NCBI RefSeq assembly: GCF_025960985.1
Contig: NZ_JAOQMX010000005.1
Coordinates: 62,001 to 126,000 of the forward strand
Direction: 5' to 3'
From: Flavobacterium psychraerolatum
GTDB lineage: Bacteria > Bacteroidota > Bacteroidia > Flavobacteriales > Flavobacteriaceae
Length of the DNA: 64,000 nucleotides
Shown here: positions 1 to 9,033 of the stretch, piece after piece
Numbering within the stretch: the first letter of the stretch is position 1
Layout of the letters: every line of letters starts with the position of its first letter
Made by a program: the position numbers and the translations under genes
The notes under the pieces: generated by a model
What the model saw: only the letters and a program-made list of their open reading frames with translations
What the model was told of the DNA's origin: nothing
Database searches by the model: none

Positions 1-1
1 A

Positions 2-628
2 TTTCAGTCCAACATCAATAATCAAACCTTTGATAAATATGATTTATTTATAGATAAAATTATTCAATACTTAGCTTCTGATAATTCAAAAAAATCATTA
101 GTGGTTAATCATGAACATTTTTATAATTCTGGAGAATCACTTGAAATTAATGCACAATTTTTTAATAAAAATTATGAGTTTGATGAAAAAGCCCATATAA
201 CCATTACGGTAAAAAATAAAAAAACGAATCAAACTAAAAATTATGATTTACTAAAATCAAACAGTTCCTACAAGGTAAACTTAGAAGGACTCTATCCTGG
301 TGTATATGATTTTACAGTAAAAGAATTAAATACCAACAGTAAGTATACCAATAAGTTTGAGATTTTGGACTTTAATATCGAAAAGCAGTTTGTAAATTCT
401 GATTCTGAAAAACTAAAACAATTAGCCAATCAAACTGGAGCAGAATTGTATTTTCCAAATCAAATGGAAAAGTTGGAAAAAACACTTCTAAATGATGAAG
501 ATTACAAGTCAATACAGAAAAATACTGTAAATAGATTCCCAATAATTGAGTGGTATTGGTTATTAATCATTCTTACACTACTACTATCAATTGAATGGTT
601 TACACGAAAATACAATGGACTACTTTAA
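2..628 (+). CDS. C-terminal part of a vWA/BatA-like membrane protein (partial)
   Basis: The reading frame is open from base 2 and has no start in the window, so the gene begins to the left; about 209 residues are visible. An internal ATG lies at base 101 but the frame continues upstream of it. The visible part is soluble, probably beta-rich, and ends in one membrane segment (W-Y-W-L-L-I-I-L) followed by the sequence EWFTRKYNGLL. In Bacteroidota, an EW-hydrophobic-RK-GL tail after a last membrane helix is typical of large vWA-domain or BatA-like membrane proteins, and that is the basis of the name. The vWA part itself is not in the window. The next gene, a LysR regulator, starts 28 bases downstream on the same strand and is not obviously related. 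Family call inferred from the tail only. Confidence 0.55.
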   Translation, partial: FQSNINNQTFDKYDLFIDKIIQYLASDNSKKSLVVNHEHFYNSGESLEINAQFFNKNYEFDEKAHITITVKNKKTNQTKNYDLLKSNSSYKVNLEGLYPGVYDFTVKELNTNSKYTNKFEILDFNIEKQFVNSDSEKLKQLANQTGAELYFPNQMEKLEKTLLNDEDYKSIQKNTVNRFPIIEWYWLLIILTLLLSIEWFTRKYNGLL

Positions 629-656
629 AATATAATGTTTCTAATATAATATACAA

Positions 657-1550
657 ATGGATTTTAGACTTCAAGTTTTTGTCACTGTCGCTAACCGCTT
701 AAGTTTTACTAAGGCAGCAGGTGAATTGTATATTACCCAACCAGCGGTAAGCAAGCACATTCAGGAACTAGAGGAGAGCTATAAAATTAAGCTTTTTGAT
801 CGAAAAGGTTCTAAGGTAGCACTTACGCAAGCTGGTGAAATATTACTAAAACATTGTAAAAACATTTTTGATATTTATAGAACCATTGATTTTGAGATGA
901 GTACTTTGACCAAAGAACGAAAAGGTTCATTGCGATTGGGAGCAAGTACCACTATATCTCAATATGTTATTTCGCCTTTGCTAGCTAATTTTCATTCGAA
1001 ACTAAAAGATATAAAAATCAATCTCCGAAATGGAAACACAGAACATATTGAAAATGCATTGGTTAACAAAGAAATTGAAGTTGGAATTGTAGAAGGGCAA
1101 TCCAAAAATACTTCAATCAAGTACGTCCCTTTTTTAAAAGATGAAATTGTTTTGATCTGTAGAGCAAATCATGATTTAGTGAATCAAAAAAATATTTCGA
1201 TATCAACTCTAGAAAAATTAAAATTCTTAACAAGAGAAATAGGTTCTGGGACATTGGAAGTTATCGAGCATAGTTTGAAAGCACATTCTATATCACTTCA
1301 AAAATTGACTATTGAAATGCAATTGGGAAGTACAGAAAGTATTAAATCTTATTTATTAAGTTCTAATTGCGTAGCATTTATGTCTATTCATGCTGTAAGC
1401 AAGGAGCTAGCAAACAACGAATTAACGATTGTAGATGTTGATAATCTAGTCATTGAACGGAATTTCTATATTATTACTTTACAAGGATGTCAAAACCCAT
1501 TAACAACTTTGTTTATTCAAAACTTAAACACCTATTATAATCTTAAGTAA
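657..1550 (+). CDS. LysR family transcriptional regulator
   Basis: A 297-residue LysR-type regulator. Residues 1-60 carry the winged helix-turn-helix (FRLQVFVTVANRLSF, then KAAGELYITQPAVSKHIQ), followed by a linker helix and a two-lobed effector-binding domain. Length is normal for the family. It lies 78 bases upstream of a YeiH-type exporter on the same strand. In enterobacteria the LysR protein YeiE sits beside yeiH, so a local regulator-target pair is likely here. The gap between the two genes holds a near-palindrome (listed separately) that could be its operator. The effector is unknown; sulfite or a related sulfur anion is a guess from the neighbour. Confidence 0.93.
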   Translation: MDFRLQVFVTVANRLSFTKAAGELYITQPAVSKHIQELEESYKIKLFDRKGSKVALTQAGEILLKHCKNIFDIYRTIDFEMSTLTKERKGSLRLGASTTISQYVISPLLANFHSKLKDIKINLRNGNTEHIENALVNKEIEVGIVEGQSKNTSIKYVPFLKDEIVLICRANHDLVNQKNISISTLEKLKFLTREIGSGTLEVIEHSLKAHSISLQKLTIEMQLGSTESIKSYLLSSNCVAFMSIHAVSKELANNELTIVDVDNLVIERNFYIITLQGCQNPLTTLFIQNLNTYYNLK

Positions 1551-1560
1551 TAGCGTATCG

Positions 1561-1579
1561 TAATTATGAATAATAATTA
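1561..1579. promoter_or_regulatory. possible LysR operator palindrome
   Basis: TAATTAT-GAATA-ATAATTA is an inverted repeat with seven-base arms in the 78-base gap between the LysR gene and the YeiH-type gene. LysR regulators bind T-N11-A palindromes of this kind. AT-rich palindromes arise easily by chance in this genome, so confidence is low. Confidence 0.35.
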
Positions 1580-1628
1580 TCAATAAAAAGTACGCACCTT
1601 TGTATTCAAGAAACAAAGTTAACTTATC

Positions 1629-2582
1629 ATGGAAAATACAAACCCCTTCATAAAAATAAATCCAAGATTTCAGAAACTAATATTTATAGTATTGTTAATA
1701 CTATGTTTAACAGTTGGTATTACACCACCTATAGCATTATTATTAGGACTGGTTGTTGCCAATGTATCGGGGCATCCCTTTTTACCTTTTAATCATATTG
1801 CAATTCGGTATTTACTACAATTTTCAGTAGTAGGGTTGGGGTTTGGTATGAATGTTTATCAAGCGATGGCAATTGGTTCTACTAGTTTTTTGTTTACTGT
1901 GATTTCAATAATTAGTACGATTACGATTGGAATTATAATAGGAAAATGGTTTATGATCGATAAGAAAACAGTTCATCTAATCTCTTGCGGTACTGCTATT
2001 TGTGGAGGTAGTGCAATAGCTGCTATTGCCCCCATCATCAAATCTGATGAAAAGCAAACATCGGTAGCTTTAGGCGTAATATTTATATTAAATTCTATCG
2101 CATTATTTTTGTTTCCTGCCATTGGTCATTGGTTACAACTTTCACAACAAGAATTTGGATTGTGGTGCGCCATTGCAATTCATGATACGAGCTCTGTAGT
2201 AGGAGCAGCAAATAAATATGGTGCAGAAGCTTTGGCAATTGCAACAACTGTAAAGTTAGCACGTGCCTTATGGATTATACCAGTAGCATTATTGACGACA
2301 ATTACATTTAAAAATAAAACTAGTAAAATAAAAATCCCTTATTTTATTGGATTTTTTATTATATCCATGCTTTTAAATACTTACATCTCTCCAATTTCAT
2401 TTATTGCTCCAACTGTAGTAGTGATGGCAAAAATTGGTTTAACTATAACTTTATTTTTAATCGGATCTGGACTAAATTTTAATGTTTTAATTTCTGTTGG
2501 AATCAAACCATTACTACACGGTATTATTTTATGGATTTTTATAGCAATAATGTCATTGGTATCAATTATGTATTTTATTTAA
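1629..2582 (+). CDS. YeiH family putative sulfur-anion exporter
   Basis: A 317-residue polytopic inner-membrane protein of the YeiH/UPF0324 (putative sulfate exporter) family. It has about ten hydrophobic segments. The family's conserved middle region is visible as SCGTAICGGSAIAAIAP near residues 118-134 and IHDTSSVVGAA near residue 187. Length fits the family (about 320-350). It follows a LysR gene, the usual arrangement. Its 3' end overlaps the 3' end of the convergent DnaQ-like gene by 8 bases, so there is no room for a terminator between them. Substrate has not been firmly shown for this family; sulfite or sulfate export is inferred. Confidence 0.88.
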   Translation: MENTNPFIKINPRFQKLIFIVLLILCLTVGITPPIALLLGLVVANVSGHPFLPFNHIAIRYLLQFSVVGLGFGMNVYQAMAIGSTSFLFTVISIISTITIGIIIGKWFMIDKKTVHLISCGTAICGGSAIAAIAPIIKSDEKQTSVALGVIFILNSIALFLFPAIGHWLQLSQQEFGLWCAIAIHDTSSVVGAANKYGAEALAIATTVKLARALWIIPVALLTTITFKNKTSKIKIPYFIGFFIISMLLNTYISPISFIAPTVVVMAKIGLTITLFLIGSGLNFNVLISVGIKPLLHGIILWIFIAIMSLVSIMYFI

Positions 2583-3171
2583 TACCTAATCTAGACTTTA
2601 ATTTCAAAAATAATAAAGCAGTTTTATAAGCTGCATCTGGTGAGGAACCTTTTTCTTTATTTTCAATTTTATAAATACCTAATAACTCTTCCAAAGTAAA
2701 ATCTTGATCAGTAATTTCAATTAATTTTTGATGCATAATATTTACATCCAAAGCTTCGTTTTTTAAATGACCACATTCCAACCGTTCTAGTGCTGCATTA
2801 ATCATATCAACACTAAAATTAATATTATGCCCCACCAAAATGGCATTACCCAAATAATCAATAAAAGCTTTTATCGCATCAGGTTCTCCCATTTTTTTTA
2901 ATTTACTTTCGACAATAAAATCAAAAGGAAGTTTATTATCATGAAAATATTTGTATTGCATCAAAACGGTCTCAAAACTATCACCGATATGAATACTGTC
3001 ATCAATAACTGAGAATGCTCCAATGGTTAATATAACATCAGAGTGCAAATTACCACCAGTACTTTCTGTTGATAATATTACAAATCTTTTTGATTTTTTA
3101 TTAAATGTCGCTAAATAGTTTTTCCAGTATTCAGGATAAACCTTATTCATTGTTTTTAACCAATCTAACAT
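2575..3171 (-). CDS. DnaQ-like exonuclease fold protein, probably catalytically dead
   Basis: A 198-residue protein with the DEDDh 3'-5' exonuclease fold. The blocks are recognisable but the catalytic residues are not: motif I reads LSTESTG (residues 33-39), with Ser34 where D-x-E needs Asp; motif II reads GHNINFSVDMIN, with Ser120 where Asp is expected; motif III reads GSSPDAAYKTA (175-185), with neither the His nor the aligned Asp. Only Glu36 remains of the acidic set, although Asp179 is one place off and might be used. It starts 2 bases after the DUF294 nucleotidyltransferase gene, so they are co-transcribed. Such pairs are common in other bacteria with an intact exonuclease. I infer a binding or structural role; nuclease activity looks unlikely. 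Confidence 0.82.
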   Translation of the reverse strand: MLDWLKTMNKVYPEYWKNYLATFNKKSKRFVILSTESTGGNLHSDVILTIGAFSVIDDSIHIGDSFETVLMQYKYFHDNKLPFDFIVESKLKKMGEPDAIKAFIDYLGNAILVGHNINFSVDMINAALERLECGHLKNEALDVNIMHQKLIEITDQDFTLEELLGIYKIENKEKGSSPDAAYKTALLFLKLKSRLGIK

Positions 3172-3173
3172 AA

Positions 3174-5090
3174 TTAAGAAAATTGAGTTAATTGAAATTT
3201 GCTTTTGATCAAATCTTCCAGTTCTTTCATTGGAGCGAGTGCATTTTTGAGTTTCTCACGATCGATTTTTGATAATTCTTCGATATTTATAAATTGACCG
3301 GAATCATCATTTTTTATACCTTCGAGTGTTCTAAACTTTGTTAAAGTCAAATACGCATCTGCACAGTCCAGATAAATCTCTGCATTTTTAGGATCTGTAA
3401 TCGCTAATTGTTTTAATCTTACATACGTATTATTGATTCCTCTGATACCATTACTCAAAGTAAACATTCGAGCACCATCAATTAGCGGCATTAATGCTCT
3501 TGTTTTTATATCAAATTTATCTTTATTGGGGCCTTCTTCTTCCACTAAGAATTTTTTGAAAAAACTTAATGGTGAATTTTTACGTAAAGCATCATTACCA
3601 AGAAAATCATAAAATAAGGAATTGTTTATCGTGTTTTCAAAAACAATCGCATTTAGAGCTTCTTCGATCCTTTGATCACCAAAAATAATTTCATAATCAA
3701 AAAAGATACTACTTAATTCATTATTTTTTTCTCCAGGATTTTTCATCCAAGAATCAAATTGTTTTAACCATTCAGATACTGATCTACACCATATCATATT
3801 GCTGGCTAAATATCCATCTGGGCATTTAGTATATCCAGTTTTTTCTAATTTTGAAGTAGTTTTTTGCGCTAATTCGACAAAATAATCTTTAATTTCTCTA
3901 TATTTCTCAGGAACAATATCTTCAAAAACCAAGAAACTATCTTGATCAGTAAGTAATAACTGCTCTTTTCTAGCTTGACTACCAATACTAAACCATGCAA
4001 AACGAGCAGGAGGGGAGCCTAGCTCCAAAATAGATTGTTCTACAGCCCTTTTTAAAATGGCGAAATTAACCTCACTCGCAATATTTGAAATATGTGTTAA
4101 TGGAATATTTTTTTGAATAGAAGATTGAATTATATCCCCCAAACGAGAACGAATTTGTTTTAATTCTTTTGCCGTTTGTGATCGTTTAATTTCTTTAATT
4201 AATATTCCTGGATTATTTGCCTGAGCCAAAATCAAATCATGCTCGGTAATAATTCCTTTAATTTCTGTTGTATCCGAACCATCTGCCGTTACACACAAAT
4301 GTGTTACATTATGTTTTAACATTAGCAATTGTGCCTCTGCAAGTGATATATTTTCAGAAACAGTAACCACTGGATATGACATAATCGCATCAATACTATC
4401 TGTAATGAGAAAACGTCCAGTTGCTATTTTTGAAGACATATCAGTATCAGTAACAATTCCAACAGGAACATTATTTTCTGCAATGAGTGCATTATTTACT
4501 CGCATTTCTGCCATCAATTGTGCAACTTCTTTTATTACAGTATTACCATTTGTAATTAAAGGGTCTGTAGTAAATGATAAATTTTGAAAAAATTGCATCC
4601 CAGACTGTTGACCCGTGAAATATGAATTTTCAGAAATTAAATTATTTTCAAAATTTTCTTTATCATTTGCATTTCTTTTATCTACAGCAAAATTTTCGAG
4701 TAATAAATTTAAAACATCTGAATTACTTGCAACAAAAGGCCTAAAAACTGCAATAGGAATAGCATATACAATACTTTCTTCACGAGCTTTGGCCGTCATC
4801 ATATAATTGTTTTTCGCAAAAAATGGTCTTAACCCAAAAATAGTTCCTTCATGACATTTTGTTAAAATAGTTTCTTCTGCATCAGAAATGATAGAAAGAT
4901 TGACCATGCCATAAGCTACAACATAAAAGGAATCATGCAGTGGTTCATTTATTTTAAAAAGAGTTTTATTTTTTTCTAAATTAATTACACGAATACTAGA
5001 TGCTATTTCAGATAATTGTTCATTTGTCAAGTTATTAAATGGAATATATTCTTTTAAAAAATCGGCAATTTTCGCTGCAATTGAATTCAT
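3174..5090 (-). CDS. cNMP-binding / CBS / DUF294 putative nucleotidyltransferase
   Basis: A 638-residue cytoplasmic signalling protein. Order of parts: cyclic-nucleotide-binding-like beta-barrel (about 1-135), a pair of CBS domains (about 175-295), then a nucleotidyltransferase-like DUF294 domain with GSQARKEQ at 370-377 and TDQD at 381-384, and a helical DUF294 C-terminal domain. The G-S and D-x-D nucleotidyltransferase residues are kept, so this part may be active, as in GlnD-type uridylyltransferases. It is first in a two-gene operon with the DnaQ-like protein. In many bacteria this pair lies beside acetyl-CoA synthetase or an acetate/solute symporter; here acs is about 11 kb away. Target protein unknown. 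Confidence 0.9.
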   Translation of the reverse strand: MNSIAAKIADFLKEYIPFNNLTNEQLSEIASSIRVINLEKNKTLFKINEPLHDSFYVVAYGMVNLSIISDAEETILTKCHEGTIFGLRPFFAKNNYMMTAKAREESIVYAIPIAVFRPFVASNSDVLNLLLENFAVDKRNANDKENFENNLISENSYFTGQQSGMQFFQNLSFTTDPLITNGNTVIKEVAQLMAEMRVNNALIAENNVPVGIVTDTDMSSKIATGRFLITDSIDAIMSYPVVTVSENISLAEAQLLMLKHNVTHLCVTADGSDTTEIKGIITEHDLILAQANNPGILIKEIKRSQTAKELKQIRSRLGDIIQSSIQKNIPLTHISNIASEVNFAILKRAVEQSILELGSPPARFAWFSIGSQARKEQLLLTDQDSFLVFEDIVPEKYREIKDYFVELAQKTTSKLEKTGYTKCPDGYLASNMIWCRSVSEWLKQFDSWMKNPGEKNNELSSIFFDYEIIFGDQRIEEALNAIVFENTINNSLFYDFLGNDALRKNSPLSFFKKFLVEEEGPNKDKFDIKTRALMPLIDGARMFTLSNGIRGINNTYVRLKQLAITDPKNAEIYLDCADAYLTLTKFRTLEGIKNDDSGQFINIEELSKIDREKLKNALAPMKELEDLIKSKFQLTQFS

Positions 5091-5553
5091 AGTTTAAGTA
5101 ATTGTATCATACAAAATTAATAAATAAATTGATCTAAAACGATGTTGAGTTATGGATTGTAAATCTTTTATTAAAAATAGTTTTAAAGTTTCAATTTTTC
5201 AGAATATTTGAATAAATCTATTATTTTTTCTTTAATTCATAACTGCTTCATTTGTAATTTGGTATATATAAATGTATTTTTATAGTATTTGTTCAATAGT
5301 AGGGATAAAAGAAGATTTTAATCTATTCTATTTTACATAATATAAATTATGATTCAAATTATAACAGTTTAATTTGTGATTATCCAATCTAAATTATTAG
5401 AACTATTTAATAGATTAATTTAACTTTTACTTTAATTATTCTTTTAAATATCATGATTAATAATTTATTAAATACAAAACAATTAACTATAGTCAAAAGG
5501 CAAATTATTAGCTTTGTAGTGAAAGAGAAATAAACAAATTTAAATTCTAAAAA
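5091..5553. other. intergenic, AT-rich, no gene seen
   Basis: About 460 bases between the divergent DUF294 gene and the HAD phosphatase. I see no convincing ORF, RNA gene or strong hairpin. The only long reading frame here runs antisense into the HAD gene and is a shadow. Promoters for both flanking genes must lie here, but I could not pick out a clean TTG/TAnnTTTG pair. Confidence 0.6.
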
Positions 5554-6204
5554 TTGAAAAAGAACACCTTTATATTCGATATGGACGGAGTTATAATTGA
5601 TTCTGAACCAATTTGGCGAGAAGCCCAAATAAAAGTCCTGGCCAAGCAAAATGTTACCATAACAACTCAAGATTGTATCCTAAACACCATGGGCAAGCGA
5701 ATTGATGATGTCGCTATTATTTGGTGTCAGCTTCACCAATTAACTATCGCTCCAAAAGAAATTGAAATACAAATCATTGATCTGGTAGTTCAATTAATAG
5801 GAATAAGAGGCAAATCAAAAGAAGGCCTTTATCAACTTTTGGATTACTTAACCCAAACAAATTACACAATTGCTTTAGCTACTTCATCAAGTATTCCAAT
5901 CATTAATGCTGTCTTTGACAAACTTTCTATTGCTACTTATTTTAAGGTTGTGGCCAGTGCAGACAATGAATTGTATGGTAAACCACATCCAGCTGTTTAC
6001 TTAAAAGTTGCCAAAGAATTACAAGTAACTGCAAGTGATTGCTTTGTATTAGAAGACAGCGTAACTGGTATGATAGCAGGAAAAGCTGCTGTAATGACTA
6101 CAATGGTTATTCCAGAAAACAAAGATGATCCTAGATTTACTTTAGCTGATGAAATTTTCGAATCTATGATTGAAGTAATAGATTACTTGAAAGAATATAA
6201 TTAA
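5554..6204 (+). CDS. HAD superfamily sugar-phosphatase (beta-phosphoglucomutase-like), TTG start
   Basis: A 216-residue HAD phosphatase of the beta-phosphoglucomutase/hexitol-phosphatase subgroup. Motif I is FDMDGVIIDSEP with Asp9 and Asp11; motif II is ATSSS (about 109-113); the motif III Lys is in YGKPHPAVY and motif IV in LEDSVTGM. A helical cap lies between motifs I and II. The start is TTG: the first ATG in frame is the Met inside motif I, which would remove the nucleophile, and the frame has a stop just upstream. Expected to dephosphorylate a small sugar or deoxysugar phosphate in the cytoplasm. No operon partners are evident. Confidence 0.88.
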   Translation: MKKNTFIFDMDGVIIDSEPIWREAQIKVLAKQNVTITTQDCILNTMGKRIDDVAIIWCQLHQLTIAPKEIEIQIIDLVVQLIGIRGKSKEGLYQLLDYLTQTNYTIALATSSSIPIINAVFDKLSIATYFKVVASADNELYGKPHPAVYLKVAKELQVTASDCFVLEDSVTGMIAGKAAVMTTMVIPENKDDPRFTLADEIFESMIEVIDYLKEYN

Positions 6205-6458
6205 CTATATATGAAATATATAAAATAAATTTCAATAGTTATATTATAGAATTTTATTAGATATTGATAGTTGGTACAAACAGTGATTTAATCAAAATAA
6301 GACCTACTAATATCATTAAAAATGTGGACTACTTCCCTACTCGATCAACATTATAAGCTATCGTTACAACAAATAGTACACGGATTGTTTAATATCTGAT
6401 TTACAAATAAGTGGTATCAATCAAATAATTTATTATTTTAGTACACTAATTGCAAAAA

Positions 6459-6959
6459 ATGACAGCAAACGAAGAAACTATTCAAAAATTTTATTCCGCT
6501 TTTTCAAAATCAGACACCAAAACAATGTTTAAATTTTATGCTCCAAATATAAAATTTATGGATCCTATTTTTGGTTCTTTAATAGGTATGGATGTCCTCT
6601 CGATGTGGTCAATGTTAATTAGTAAAAGTAAAGGAAAGATGGAAATTGTAGTCTCCGATATTAAAGCTGATGATTTTATTGGTTCTGCACAGTGGATTGC
6701 GACTTATACTTACAGTGCCACTAATAGAAAAGTAGTTAATATAGTGACTGCTAATTTTCAATTCAAAGATGGTTTAATTTTTAAACATACTGATAATTTT
6801 GATATTTGGAAATGGTCTCAACAGGCCTTAGGTTTTATTGGAGTACTATTTGGCTGGACAGGATTTATGCAGCAAAAAATACAAGACAAAGCACTTCTCT
6901 CATTAAAAAAATACAAAACAACAATAAGTAAACATAACTCTAATACTTCTGTTCAATAG
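6459..6959 (+). CDS. NTF2-like / SnoaL-like domain protein
   Basis: About 166 residues from the ATG at 6459; a TTG nine bases earlier is a weaker start. The first 120 residues have the NTF2-like pattern seen in SnoaL-type proteins: an N-terminal helix (IQKFYSAFSKSDTKTMFKFY), then the sequence FMDPIFGSLIG and a series of beta strands ending near FDIWKWSQ. The family includes small-molecule isomerases and binding proteins; no catalytic residues are obvious enough to pick a reaction. A basic tail follows (KKYKTTISKHN). It stands alone between HAD and APC genes, with about 250 AT-rich bases ahead of it. Function unknown. Confidence 0.78.
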   Translation: MTANEETIQKFYSAFSKSDTKTMFKFYAPNIKFMDPIFGSLIGMDVLSMWSMLISKSKGKMEIVVSDIKADDFIGSAQWIATYTYSATNRKVVNIVTANFQFKDGLIFKHTDNFDIWKWSQQALGFIGVLFGWTGFMQQKIQDKALLSLKKYKTTISKHNSNTSVQ

Positions 6960-7159
6960 AGGTTTTACTTGGATTAAAACTAAGATTGAAATATAATAGA
7001 ATGAAAATAACATTAAGTTAGTTAATAAAACATTACTGATTTCTCTGGTATCCTAATAAAAAATTATTATCATCGAAGAATGTTCGATTTTTAATAAATA
7101 ATAATTGGGGAATAATTAACAAACGATTACCTTGCGGCGGATTATCTAAAATTTATACA

Positions 7160-8902
7160 ATGAAAAAAGTAATGCATAAGAAGTTAAATGAGTTACAAGC
7201 CACAGCGATTTGTGGAAATGACATTAGTTCTTCCTGCTTATATGTATCCGCACTTACAATTATGTATGCCGGACAATATGCATGGATTTCCTTATTATTT
7301 GTAGCAGTTGTTCTTTTTTTATTTAGAAAAATCTACGGAGAAGTAGTCGGAGCCTTACCTCTTAATGGTGGAGCATACAATGTACTTCTTAATACCTCTT
7401 CAAAGAGATTAGCTTCTATTGCTGCAACACTTACCGTATTATCCTATATGGCGACAGCAGTAATTTCTGCCTCAGAAGGAATGCATTACTTACACAATAT
7501 AGCACCTGCCATTAATATTACAATTGCTACTGTTATTATATTATTGATATTTACGGGATTAGCTATCATAGGTATTGGAGAATCTGCTATCGTGGCGGTA
7601 GTTATTTTTATTACCCATTTAAGTACATTGACTTTATTAGTTATAGCTTCTGTATCGTTCATATTTATGAACGGTTTAGATGTTTTCAGTATGAATTGGA
7701 GCCTCCCTATCACATCCGGAACTATTGTTAATGCTTTATTCTTAGGGTTTTCGGCAGCAATGTTAGGTATTTCTGGATTTGAGAGTTCAGCCAATTTTGT
7801 TGAAGAACAAGAAGCAGGCATTTTTCCTAAAACGCTTCGTAATATGTGGGCAATTGTTAGCTTCTTTAACCCTGTAATTGCTTTATTGCTTATTTGCATC
7901 ATACCCTTGGCACAAGTTGGAGAACACCAAGAGTCGCTTTTAGCCTTTTTGGGAGCAACCACTGGAGGATCTTGGCTAGCTTATTTAATTTCTATTGATG
8001 CTGTTTTAGTTCTTTGTGGTGCAGTATTAACATCATTTGTAGGGGTTTCAGGGTTATTAAACCGTATGACGCTGGATAGAATTTTACCTAATTACTTTCT
8101 AAAGCAAAATAGTAGAGGTTCAAATTACCGTATTATCATAAGTTTCTTAATCCTTTGCATATCAGTTTTACTAGTTACAAAAGGTGATATTGTAGCACTT
8201 GCGGGTGTTTACACCTTCTCATTTTTGGCAGTAATGGGATTGTTTGGAATCGGAAATTTACTTTTGAAATTTAAACGTAAAAAATTACCTAGGCCAGAGA
8301 GAGCGCGTGGTTTAGCAGTAGTTATTGCTGTAGCCTTAATTATTACTGCTTTTATAGGAAACATAAAGTTAAACGTAGATTCATTCTATACCTTCCTTCA
8401 ATACCTAGTACCAGCATTTGGATTTGTTGCCATTATGTTGAATCGTTCGTTACTAATTCGTCTTTTGATAGAAGCTTTAGAATACTTTTATCAACCTTTA
8501 CGAAAAATGGTGATCTTTAGTAATCGTTATTTGCATAAAATGAACCTTAAAATTGAATCGCAAGAGTTTGTGTTTTTTACGAAAGGAGATGATGTAGCCA
8601 TCATCAACAAAGTGATGCAATACGTCCAAAATAATGAATCAACGAAAAAGTTAAAAATTGTCAATATTAATAAAGATCATGAGAATAATGACTTACTAAT
8701 TTCTGATTTAAAAGTATTGGATAGAGCATATCCAGAAATTGATATCGAGTTTATTGAACTTGATGGTGTTTTTGGTCCAGCAATTATCGATACCCTATCA
8801 AATAAATGGAAAATTCCAAAAAACTTTATGTTTATTGGTTCCCCTGGTGATCGTTTCTCTTATAGAGTTTCTGAACTAGGTGGTGTACGTCTAATTATGT
8901 AA
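7160..8902 (+). CDS. APC family amino-acid permease with cytoplasmic C-terminal domain
   Basis: A 580-residue permease of the amino acid-polyamine-organocation superfamily. There are about twelve membrane segments up to residue 430. The family's helix-1 region is AICGNDISSSCLYVSA, and a conserved loop reads FSAAMLGISGFESSANFVEEQ, typical of the substrate-site helix 6. Residues about 470-580 form a soluble alpha/beta domain (FVFFTKGDDVAIINKVMQYV onward) that resembles a universal-stress-type regulatory domain. Substrate not clear; a neutral amino acid is the family's usual cargo. A strong hairpin terminator follows. No linked catabolic genes. Confidence 0.87.
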   Translation: MKKVMHKKLNELQATAICGNDISSSCLYVSALTIMYAGQYAWISLLFVAVVLFLFRKIYGEVVGALPLNGGAYNVLLNTSSKRLASIAATLTVLSYMATAVISASEGMHYLHNIAPAINITIATVIILLIFTGLAIIGIGESAIVAVVIFITHLSTLTLLVIASVSFIFMNGLDVFSMNWSLPITSGTIVNALFLGFSAAMLGISGFESSANFVEEQEAGIFPKTLRNMWAIVSFFNPVIALLLICIIPLAQVGEHQESLLAFLGATTGGSWLAYLISIDAVLVLCGAVLTSFVGVSGLLNRMTLDRILPNYFLKQNSRGSNYRIIISFLILCISVLLVTKGDIVALAGVYTFSFLAVMGLFGIGNLLLKFKRKKLPRPERARGLAVVIAVALIITAFIGNIKLNVDSFYTFLQYLVPAFGFVAIMLNRSLLIRLLIEALEYFYQPLRKMVIFSNRYLHKMNLKIESQEFVFFTKGDDVAIINKVMQYVQNNESTKKLKIVNINKDHENNDLLISDLKVLDRAYPEIDIEFIELDGVFGPAIIDTLSNKWKIPKNFMFIGSPGDRFSYRVSELGGVRLIM

Positions 8903-8925
8903 CTCTCTCATAAACAAATTACTTT

Positions 8926-8972
8926 ACCCCAGGATAAAATTAAAAATATTTTTATTCTGGGGTATTTTTTTT
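8926..8972 (+). terminator. rho-independent terminator after APC permease
   Basis: ACCCCAG and CTGGGGT pair around an AT-rich loop that can extend the stem, followed by ATTTTTTTT. It lies 24 bases past the permease stop. Confidence 0.88.
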
Positions 8973-9033
8973 CATAATAAATCCTATAAATCACTTTATT
9001 TGCATTTTATAAACTAAATATTTTTTATTAATA

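Noticed and set aside
5407..5670. 87-codon minus-strand ORF
   Set aside because: It overlaps the start of the HAD gene antisense and has no family features or promoter.
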